From Ramlibacter sp. (lineage in GTDB: Bacteria > Pseudomonadota > Gammaproteobacteria > Burkholderiales > Burkholderiaceae_C), in assembly GCA_019635415.1 (NCBI GenBank), contig JAHBZN010000001.1, forward strand, positions 1,240,001 through 1,304,000: 64,000 nt of DNA, in the 5' to 3' direction. Every line of letters starts with the position of its first letter. Position 1 is the stretch's first letter. Shown piece by piece: positions 55,142 through 62,159 of the stretch. A program made the position numbers and the translations under genes. The notes beneath the pieces were generated by a model. The model was not told the origin of the DNA, did no database searches, and saw only the letters and a list, made by a program, of their open reading frames with translations.

Positions 55142-56149
55142 TCAGTGGCCCGGGCCATAGCTCAGCGTGCTGGCCCGCCCCCAGAACACGCGGTACATGA
55201 AGATGGTGTACGCAATGATGGCGGGCAGGGTGATGGCCGTGCCGATGAAGATCACCACCAGCGATTCGTGGGCGCTGGCGGCCTGCCACACCGTGAGCTT
55301 GTTGATGACGATGTAGGGGTAGATGCTGTAGGCCAGCCCCAGAAAGGCCAGCATGAAGATCAGCACCGTGCTGGCGAAGACCACCCAGCCGTAGCCAGCG
55401 GCCACCACCCGGGGCTTGTTCAGCGTGTGCAGCGCCGCATAGAACGCGGCGGCGCAGGCCAGCGGAATCGGCAGCAGGCCAATGAACTCGGGCATGCTGA
55501 ACCATTTGTCGAACACGGTGCTGCTGACCAGCGGCGTGGCCAGGGAGATGCCCACCAGCGCCAGGCCCATGGGCCAGAGCACCATGCGGGCCCAGCCCAC
55601 GGCCTTGAGCTGAAGTTCATCCCAGGTCTTCATGATGAGCCAGCCCGCGCCCAGCATGGCGTAGGCGGTCGGCAGGGTCAGCGCAATGCCGGCGCTGAAC
55701 AGCAGGGACCAGCGGTCGTGGTCAAACCCCGTGAGGTAGCTGCCCAGCATCCAGCCCTGGGCCATCGACGCCAGCAGCGAGCCCAGCGCAAACAGGCGGT
55801 TCCACGTGGTCTTGTGCGAGTCGCGCGCCTTGACCCGGAAGTCAAAGGCCACGCCGCGCAGGATCAGCCCGATCAGCATCACCGCCACCGGCAGGTACAG
55901 CGCCGACAGCACCAGCCCATGTGCCTGGGGAAAGGCCACGAGCAGGATGCCCACGCCCAGCACCAGCCAGGTTTCGTTGGCGTCCCAGAAGGGGCCGATG
56001 CTGGAGACCATGATGTCCTTCTCGGCATCGGTGGCCAGCGGCAGCAGGATGCCCACGCCCAGGTCGTAGCCGTCGAGCACCACGTAAGCCAGCAGGGACA
56101 GGCCCATCACGGCCATGAAGATCAGCGGCAGGACGTCGTTCCAGCTCAT
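55142..56149 (-). CDS. cydB: Cytochrome bd-type quinol oxidase subunit II
   Basis: The 335-residue protein has about eight membrane helices, with LAYVVLDGYDLGVGILLPL near the N-terminus and FWDANETWLVLGVGILLVAFP, both universal in CydB. It completes the quinol oxidase with CydA. It follows cydA by 12 bp. The length fits the cyanide-insensitive oxidase subtype (CioB). Confidence 0.95.
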   Translation of the reverse strand: MSWNDVLPLIFMAVMGLSLLAYVVLDGYDLGVGILLPLATDAEKDIMVSSIGPFWDANETWLVLGVGILLVAFPQAHGLVLSALYLPVAVMLIGLILRGVAFDFRVKARDSHKTTWNRLFALGSLLASMAQGWMLGSYLTGFDHDRWSLLFSAGIALTLPTAYAMLGAGWLIMKTWDELQLKAVGWARMVLWPMGLALVGISLATPLVSSTVFDKWFSMPEFIGLLPIPLACAAAFYAALHTLNKPRVVAAGYGWVVFASTVLIFMLAFLGLAYSIYPYIVINKLTVWQAASAHESLVVIFIGTAITLPAIIAYTIFMYRVFWGRASTLSYGPGH

Positions 56150-56161
56150 GGGGTTCTCCTG

Positions 56162-57565
56162 TCAGGCCGGGCCGCCGATGGGCTCGAGGGCCTGGGCGCT
56201 CTGCGGGGTTTCGGGGGTGGGCTGGGCGGGGTGCTGCGCCATGTACATCAGCACCAGCACATACGACACCAGCAGGAAGGCATACACCGCCAGGTAGGCG
56301 ATGAGGGTGGAGAGCACCATCTGAGGCGGATGCTCGGCCACCAGGTTGGCCGTGCGGAACACGCCATACACCAGAAAGGGCTGGCGGCCGATCTCCGTGA
56401 CGAACCAGCCAGCCAGTGTGGCCACCCAACCCGAAAAGGTCATCGCGGCCAGCACGCGCAGTTGCGCGGGCGAGAAGGGGTTGTGCGCCGGCCCGGGAGT
56501 GACCCGACCCCGTGTCTGGCGCCACAGCGTCCAGGCGCACCACCAGGCCACGGCCAGCATCAGCACCCCCATGCCCACCATGACACGGAAGCTCCAGAAC
56601 ACCGGGGCCACAGGGGGGTGCGCGTTGGGGAATTCATTCAGGCCCCGGATTTCGGCGTTGATGTCGTGCGCCAGGATCAGGCTGGCCAACTGGGGGACCT
56701 GCACGGCGTAGTCGGTGCGGCCTGCTTTCTCATTGGGCCAGCCAAACAGCGTGAGCGGCGCGCTCTTTTCGGTGTGCCAGATGCCCTCGATGGCCGCGAT
56801 CTTGGCGGGCTGGTGCTCCAGCGTGTTGAGGCCGTGGGCGTCGCCCGCCAGGATCTGCAGCGGGATGGCCACCGCCACGGCCACCACGGCGGTGCGCAAG
56901 GCGTGGTGGGTGCCGGTGTTGCTGGTGCGGCGCAGAAGCTGGAAGGCCGACAGGCCCGCCATCAGGAAGCCCGCGGTCAGCGTGGAAGCGAGCAGCTTGT
57001 GCACCAGCCGGTAGGGAAACGAGGGGTTGAACACGATCGCCAGCCAGCTCTCGGCGTGCATCTTGCCGTCGATCATCGTGAAGCCGGCCGGCGTCTGCAT
57101 CCACGAGTTGAGGCTCAGGATCCAGAACGCCGACAGCGTGGTGCCTCCCGCCACCATGAGCGTGGCCACCAGGTGCACGCGGTCCGACACGCGACCCCGG
57201 CCAAACAGCATGATGCCCAGGAAGGTGGCCTCGAGGAAGAAGGCCGTCAGCACTTCGTAGCCCAGCAGCGGCCCCGCGATGTTGCCGGCCCGCTCCATGT
57301 AGCCGGGCCAGTTCGTGCCGAACTGGAAACTCATGGTCACGCCCGACACCACGCCCAGCGCAAAGGTCAGCGCAAAGATCTTGGTCCAGAAGTAATACGC
57401 CTCTTCCCAGCCCTGGGCCTGGGCCGTGCCACGCGCGGCGGAGTGCCGGAACCGGAAGTACACCAGGAACCAGCACAGCGCGATGTTGATCGTCGGGAAC
57501 AGGATGTGGAAGCTGATGTTGGCGGCAAACTGGATGCGCGAGAGGATGAGGGCGTCCATGGTCAT
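56162..57565 (-). CDS. cydA: Cytochrome bd-type quinol oxidase subunit I (cyanide-insensitive type)
   Basis: CydA holds the haems and the quinol site. The 467-residue protein has the haem-ligand regions SFHILFPTINIALCW (N-terminal His) and SFPYRLVHKLLASTLTAGF, and the C-terminal GRQPFLVYGVFRTANLV, which is of the CIO type (E. coli CydA reads GRQPWAIGEVLPT). The short Q-loop compared with E. coli also fits. Such oxidases are used at low oxygen or with cyanide, sulfide or NO stress. The ATG overlaps the stop of the GbsR/MarR regulator. Confidence 0.94.
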   Translation of the reverse strand: MTMDALILSRIQFAANISFHILFPTINIALCWFLVYFRFRHSAARGTAQAQGWEEAYYFWTKIFALTFALGVVSGVTMSFQFGTNWPGYMERAGNIAGPLLGYEVLTAFFLEATFLGIMLFGRGRVSDRVHLVATLMVAGGTTLSAFWILSLNSWMQTPAGFTMIDGKMHAESWLAIVFNPSFPYRLVHKLLASTLTAGFLMAGLSAFQLLRRTSNTGTHHALRTAVVAVAVAIPLQILAGDAHGLNTLEHQPAKIAAIEGIWHTEKSAPLTLFGWPNEKAGRTDYAVQVPQLASLILAHDINAEIRGLNEFPNAHPPVAPVFWSFRVMVGMGVLMLAVAWWCAWTLWRQTRGRVTPGPAHNPFSPAQLRVLAAMTFSGWVATLAGWFVTEIGRQPFLVYGVFRTANLVAEHPPQMVLSTLIAYLAVYAFLLVSYVLVLMYMAQHPAQPTPETPQSAQALEPIGGPA

Positions 57566-58140
57566 TGCTCCTTGGGGGCCTTGGCGGACCGGCCCGTGAC
57601 GCGGTCCTTGAATTCGAGCACCTTGGTCACGGTGGCGCCCATGCCCATGAGCTGCAGGGCGGTTTCGGGGGCCAGCTTCTGCACGTCATCGAACCAGGTC
57701 ATGAGCCGGTCGATCAGTTCGTGCATCTGGCGCATGCGCTCCTGGGCGTAGCGCTCTTCGTCGTTGGTGGGCTCCTCCAGCAGCGCCATGCGGAGCATCG
57801 AGAGCGTGGGTTCGATCTCGCGCCGCCGCCGCTCCTCGGCCAGCACGCGGAAGATTTCCCACACGTCGCCCGGCGCCTCGAAGTATTCGCGCCGGTCGCC
57901 GCTCTGGTGGCGCAGCCGCACCAGCCGCCAGGCCTGCAGCTCCTTCAGTCCCATGCTCACGTTGGAACGCGAGAACTCGAGCATCTCGGCGATCTCGTCG
58001 GCGTTGAGCGCGCGCTGCGAGATGAAGATCAGCGCGTAGATCTGGCCCACGGTGCGATTGATGCCCCATTTGCTGCCCATCTCTCCGAAGTGGGCGACGA
58101 ACTGCCGGCTGAGCGGGGGGAGGTGGTCTTGCAGAGGCAT
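57562..58140 (-). CDS. GbsR/MarR-family regulator of cydAB
   Basis: The 192-residue protein has the winged-helix DNA-binding domain of the GbsR/MarR family: AHFGEMGSKWGINRTVGQIYALIFISQRALNADEIAEMLEFSRSNVSMGLKELQ, and a helical C-terminal dimer part. I start at 58140; an upstream in-frame ATG would add about 72 residues without homology. It is the first gene of a run with cydA, cydB and DUF2867 and is likely to control them. AATT repeats upstream may be its operator. Confidence 0.9.
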   Translation of the reverse strand: MPLQDHLPPLSRQFVAHFGEMGSKWGINRTVGQIYALIFISQRALNADEIAEMLEFSRSNVSMGLKELQAWRLVRLRHQSGDRREYFEAPGDVWEIFRVLAEERRRREIEPTLSMLRMALLEEPTNDEERYAQERMRQMHELIDRLMTWFDDVQKLAPETALQLMGMGATVTKVLEFKDRVTGRSAKAPKEQ

Positions 58141-58145
58141 GGGCG

Positions 58146-58200
58146 AATTCTGTACGGAAATTCCTGAGTTTTCAAGAATTACTGAAAATTCACCCAAATT
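58146..58200. promoter_or_regulatory. AATT-rich operator region of the GbsR/MarR gene
   Basis: AATT occurs at 58146, 58159, 58177, 58187 and 58197; the last three are spaced exactly 10 bp. Neighbouring bases are similar (GAATTACTG, AAATTCACC, AAATTGCC). This is an island of AT in high-GC DNA next to the start of the regulator gene. Confidence 0.5.
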
Positions 58201-58255
58201 GCCAAGGGTTTGAAGGTCAAAAGTGCCTGCAGTCCAGACGGGGTGGCCATATTGC

Positions 58256-58293
58256 GCTATCAAAAAAGGAGCACCCGGAAGTCGGCATGGCGC
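58256..58293 (+). repeat. Dispersed palindromic repeat, copy 10 (between regulators)
   Basis: GCTATCAAAAAAGGAGC, then ACCCGGAAGTCGGCATGGCGCC. It shares the GAAGTCGGC end with the mltB copy. Intergenic. Confidence 0.5.
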
Positions 58294-58356
58294 CAAAACC
58301 ACATGGCGCAGCGGGCCGGTCAACTTTGGCTTGTGGCTCAGGGTCATGAACTTCAT

Positions 58357-58382
58357 AATTACCTGTAATTACAGAGAATTAC
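58357..58382. promoter_or_regulatory. Three AATTAC direct repeats upstream of the GntR gene
   Basis: AATTAC at 58357, 58367 and 58377 (10-bp pitch); the middle one is part of the palindrome TGTAATTACA. It lies 40 bp before the GntR ATG and is a likely regulator site. Confidence 0.55.
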
Positions 58383-58422
58383 GGTAGCCCTTCACCTGTA
58401 CCCCTTTGTCCAGTTGTCCACC

Positions 58423-59091
58423 ATGCGCCTGATCCAGAACTCCCTGCACGACGAAGTCGCCGCCACCTTGCGGGACCGGATTTTTTCGGGCGAGCTGCTG
58501 CCCGGTGCCTTCATTGACGAGGTGGCACTGGCCGAGCAGATGGCCATCTCGCGCACGCCCCTGCGCGAGGCGCTCAAGGTGCTCACGGCCGAGGGCCTGC
58601 TGCGCCATGAACCGCGGCGTGGCTGCTTCGTCAACGAGGTGACCGAGCAGGACCTGGACGAGATCTTTCCGGTGATCGCCCTGCTCGAAGGGCGCTGCGC
58701 CTTCGAGGCGGCGCGCAACGCCAGCGATGCCGATCTGGCGGCGCTCGAAACCCTGCACGAGCGGCTGCAGCGCCACGCCCGGGCCAAGCGCATCAACGAC
58801 TACTACGAAGCCAATTTCGCCATCCATGAAGCCATCATCACGCTGGCCAACAACCGCTGGCTGGCGCAGGTGATCGGCGACCTGCGCAAGATCGTCAAGC
58901 TCGCGCGCCTGCAGCAGTTGCATGCGCCGGGCCGGCTCGAGCAGAGCCTGTCGGAACACATGGCGGTGTTTGCCGCGCTCAAGGCGCGTGATGCCGAGGG
59001 TGCCGAAGTCGCCATGCGTACCCACCTGACCCGCCAGCGCGTGGCGCTGCGCGAGCTGGCCCGCAACCAGAAATCAAGGCTGACCGCATGA
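58423..59091 (+). CDS. GntR-family regulator (FadR subfamily) of the malonate genes
   Basis: The 222-residue protein has a winged-helix N-terminal domain, HDEVAATLRDRIFSGELLPGAFIDEVALAEQMAISRTPLREALKVLTAEGLL, and the all-helical FadR-type effector domain (FCD), with NRWLAQVIGDLRKIV and HMAVFAALKARDAEG. In mat loci a GntR regulator (MatR) responds to malonate or malonyl-CoA; here it is inferred from context. ATG at 58423 is preferred over the upstream TTG. matA overlaps its stop by 4 bp. Confidence 0.92.
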   Translation: MRLIQNSLHDEVAATLRDRIFSGELLPGAFIDEVALAEQMAISRTPLREALKVLTAEGLLRHEPRRGCFVNEVTEQDLDEIFPVIALLEGRCAFEAARNASDADLAALETLHERLQRHARAKRINDYYEANFAIHEAIITLANNRWLAQVIGDLRKIVKLARLQQLHAPGRLEQSLSEHMAVFAALKARDAEGAEVAMRTHLTRQRVALRELARNQKSRLTA

Positions 59092-60563
59092 ACACGCCCG
59101 AGTGGATGGCCCGCAGTGTCTCGATCCTGCGTCCGCGTTCAACGTCAAAAGAGGCGGTAGCCCCTGCCACGCCGACCTCAGTTGCTACAAAAAAAGTAGC
59201 AAATGAAGGCGCTGGCGGCGGCGCCCGCTCCACCCGCGAGCGCCTGAAGGCGACGCTGCGCAAGAAGGAGGAGGCGCTGTCCCCGCGCGTGCTGCGCCGC
59301 ACGCTGGAGGAACTGCAGTCCATCGTGGATCCGCGCGTGAGCGAAGTCGAGGGCGGGCGCCGTGCCGAGGGGGTGGCCCAGTGGTATGCCCGCGCCACGC
59401 CTGAACAGCGCCGTGACATGTGGCTGCTCATGAGCGAGCAGTTCGTGGCCGACCCGCAGAAGGTGCGCGCCGCGCAGGCCAAGTTTGCCGAGGCCGTGGG
59501 CACGCCCGACGAGCCTGCCGCCGAGGTGCTGTACCGCCGTGCCACCGTGTCGCCGCGCCGGCGGCTGCTGCAGCGCTTCAGTGCCAATCCCAAGGGCATC
59601 CGCTTCCTGGTGGACCTGCGCGCCGAGATGCAGCCCTACCTCAAGACCGACAAGCGGCTGTACGCGCTGGACGTGGAGATGGAGTACATGTTCTCCACCT
59701 GGTTCGACGTGGGTTTCCTCGACCTGCGGCGCATCAGCTGGGACTCGCCCGCCTCGCTGATCGAAAAGCTCATCCGCTATGAGGCGGTGCATGACATCCG
59801 CAGTTGGGCCGACGTCAAGAACCGGCTCGACTCCGACCGTCGCTGTTACGGCTTCTTCCATCCACGCCTGCCCGACGAGCCGCTGATCTTCGTCGAGGTC
59901 GCGCTGATCGACGAGATCGCCGGCAGCATCACGCCGCTGCTCGACGAATCGGCCGCGCCGGCCGATCTGGGCAAGGCCACCACCGCCATCTTCTATTCCA
60001 TCAGCAACACCCAGGACGGCCTGCGTGGCGTGAGCTTCGGCGACTCCCTGATCAAGCGCGTGGTGGACACGCTCAAGGACGAGTTTCCCCGTCTCAAGAC
60101 CTTCGCCACGCTGTCGCCGATCCCGGGCTTTCGCAGCTGGCTGGCCCGCAACGCGGCCGCGTTGCTGGAGCAGCTCGATGACAAGCACCGCGCCGAACTC
60201 GGCCGCGCGGTGGGCTTCGAGCCGCCCGGGGCCGAGCATTTCCTGGGCGCGCTGGACAAGGTGCTCGAACTCGACCCGAAATCACCAGTGCGGCTGATGC
60301 TGCTGCGCTGTGCGGCACACTATCTGGGCCGCGCGCTCCATGACGACCGGCCGGCCGATCCGGTGGCGCGCTTCCATCTGGGCAACGGGGCCCGCGTGGA
60401 GCGGCTCAACTGGGCGGGGGACCCGTCGCCCAAGGGTGTCAGGCAGTCGTATGGCCTGATGGTGAATTACCTTTACGATCTCAAGCGGCTGGACAAGCAC
60501 CGCGCGATGCTGGCCCAGGGCAAAGTCCCGGTAGCATCGGCCATAGAAGACCTGTATTTTTAG
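59088..60563 (+). CDS. matA: Malonyl-CoA decarboxylase
   Basis: Malonyl-CoA decarboxylase makes acetyl-CoA and CO2. The 491-residue protein has an N-terminal helical domain and the catalytic GNAT-like domain; motifs include WFDVGFLDLRRISWDSPASLIEKLI and FATLSPIPGFRSWL (catalytic Ser/His region), and KRVVDTLKDEFPRLKTFATL. The first 45 residues are a Ser/Ala/Lys-rich region in which a dispersed repeat (59182-59217) encodes VATKKVANEGAGG. The ATG overlaps the GntR stop by 4 bp. matB follows after 7 bp. Confidence 0.95.
   Translation: MNTPEWMARSVSILRPRSTSKEAVAPATPTSVATKKVANEGAGGGARSTRERLKATLRKKEEALSPRVLRRTLEELQSIVDPRVSEVEGGRRAEGVAQWYARATPEQRRDMWLLMSEQFVADPQKVRAAQAKFAEAVGTPDEPAAEVLYRRATVSPRRRLLQRFSANPKGIRFLVDLRAEMQPYLKTDKRLYALDVEMEYMFSTWFDVGFLDLRRISWDSPASLIEKLIRYEAVHDIRSWADVKNRLDSDRRCYGFFHPRLPDEPLIFVEVALIDEIAGSITPLLDESAAPADLGKATTAIFYSISNTQDGLRGVSFGDSLIKRVVDTLKDEFPRLKTFATLSPIPGFRSWLARNAAALLEQLDDKHRAELGRAVGFEPPGAEHFLGALDKVLELDPKSPVRLMLLRCAAHYLGRALHDDRPADPVARFHLGNGARVERLNWAGDPSPKGVRQSYGLMVNYLYDLKRLDKHRAMLAQGKVPVASAIEDLYF
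59182..59217 (+). repeat. Dispersed palindromic repeat, copy 11 (inside matA)
   Basis: TTGCTAC-AAAAAAA-GTAGCAA is a perfect 7-bp inverted repeat, followed by ATGAAGGCGCTGGCGG. In frame it encodes VATKKVANEGAGG near the N-terminus of malonyl-CoA decarboxylase. Confidence 0.6.
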
Positions 60564-60570
60564 AGACAAC

Positions 60571-62142
60571 ATGACCCCGCCCGCTTCCAATCCCAATCTG
60601 TTTGCCGCGCTGCGCGCCGCGTTTCCCCAGGACCTGGACTCGGTTGCCGTCGAGACCGCCGGCGGCGGCGCCGAGCCCCTGCACTACACGTGGCGCGACC
60701 TGGACCGCGCCACGGCCATGATGGCCAACCTGCTGGCCTCGCTGAAGCTGCCCAAGGGCGCACGCGTGGCGGTCCAGGTCGAGAAGTCGGTCGAGGCCAT
60801 GGTGCTGTACCTGGCCACGCTGCGCGCGGGCTATGTGTTCCTGCCGCTGAATACCGCCTATCAGAGCGCCGAGATCGAGTACTTCGTCGGCAACGCCGAG
60901 CCGGCCGTGATGGTCTGCACGCGCGCCAACTTCGGCTGGATCAGCAAGATCGCCTTCAAGGCCGGTACGCGCCATGTGTTCACGCTGGACGATGACCGCA
61001 CCGGCAGCCTGCTGGAACGCGCGGCGCATTGCAGTGACCGCCATGAGGTGGCTCCTGTCGCCGCAGACGACCTGGCTGCCATCCTGTACACCAGCGGCAC
61101 CACGGGGCGCAGCAAGGGCGCCATGCTTACGCACGACAACCTGTTGAGCAACGCCCGCATGCTCAAGGACTACTGGGGCTGGCGGCCCGGCGATGTGCTG
61201 ATCCACGCGCTGCCCATCTTCCATGTGCACGGCCTGTTCGTGGCCCTGCACGGCGCATTGCTCAACGGCAGCCGGATGATCTGGCTGGGCAAGTTCGACC
61301 CGAAGCTGGTGGTGCAGAAGATGCCCGAAGCCACGGTGTTCATGGGCGTGCCCACGCTGTATGTGCGCATGCTGGCCGAGCCCGGTCTCACCCGTGAGGC
61401 GGTGCGCAACATGCGCTTGTTCCTGGCTGGCTCGGCGCCATTGCTGATCGAGACCTTCAACGAATGGAAGGATCGCACCGGGCACACCATCGTCGAGCGC
61501 TACGGCATGAGCGAGACCGCCATGCTCACGTCCAACCCCTATGCGGCCGATGCCCGCTACGGTGGGCAGGACGAGCGCCGCGGTGGCACGGTGGGCTTTC
61601 CGCTACCGGGTGTGCAACTGCGGGTGCAGGGCGACGACGGCACGCCGCTGGCCGTGGGTGAGATCGGCAACATCCAGGTGGCGGGCCCCAATGTGTTCAA
61701 GGGCTACTGGCGCATGCCCGAGAAGACCCGCGAGGAATTCACGGCCGACGGCTTCTTCAAGACCGGCGACGTGGGCAAGATCGACGGACGCGGCTATGTG
61801 ACCATCGTGGGCCGCAGCAAGGACCTGATCATCAGCGGCGGCTACAACGTCTATCCGGCCGAGATCGAGGGCTACATCAACGAACTGCCCGGCGTGGCCG
61901 AGAGCGCGCTGGTGGGGGTGCCGCACCCGGATTTTGGCGAGGTGGGGGTGGCCGTGGTCATCCCCAAACCGGGTGCCACGCTGGAGGCGGACGCGATCAT
62001 CGCCACGCTCAAGTCCAGGCTCGCCAACTTCAAGATTCCCAAGCGCTGCTTCGTCGTGAACGAACTCCCGCGCAACACCATGGGCAAGGTGCAGAAGAAC
62101 CTTCTGCGCGACCAGCACAAGGGCCTGTTCGCCGGCAAGTGA
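60571..62142 (+). CDS. matB: Malonyl-CoA synthetase
   Basis: The 523-residue acyl-adenylate enzyme activates malonate to malonyl-CoA with ATP and CoA. Core motifs are AAILYTSGTTGRSKGAMLTH (P-loop), ERYGMSETAMLTSNP, GFFKTGDVGKID and SGGYNVYPAEIE, and the catalytic Lys in LPRNTMGKVQKNL near the C-terminus. Paired with matA and GntR, it forms a malonate-to-acetyl-CoA route. No uptake gene is adjacent inside the window; the TRAP transporter at 45-48 kb could be one candidate, but this is a guess. Confidence 0.95.
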   Translation: MTPPASNPNLFAALRAAFPQDLDSVAVETAGGGAEPLHYTWRDLDRATAMMANLLASLKLPKGARVAVQVEKSVEAMVLYLATLRAGYVFLPLNTAYQSAEIEYFVGNAEPAVMVCTRANFGWISKIAFKAGTRHVFTLDDDRTGSLLERAAHCSDRHEVAPVAADDLAAILYTSGTTGRSKGAMLTHDNLLSNARMLKDYWGWRPGDVLIHALPIFHVHGLFVALHGALLNGSRMIWLGKFDPKLVVQKMPEATVFMGVPTLYVRMLAEPGLTREAVRNMRLFLAGSAPLLIETFNEWKDRTGHTIVERYGMSETAMLTSNPYAADARYGGQDERRGGTVGFPLPGVQLRVQGDDGTPLAVGEIGNIQVAGPNVFKGYWRMPEKTREEFTADGFFKTGDVGKIDGRGYVTIVGRSKDLIISGGYNVYPAEIEGYINELPGVAESALVGVPHPDFGEVGVAVVIPKPGATLEADAIIATLKSRLANFKIPKRCFVVNELPRNTMGKVQKNLLRDQHKGLFAGK

Positions 62143-62159
62143 AGGCTTCCGCCCGGGGG

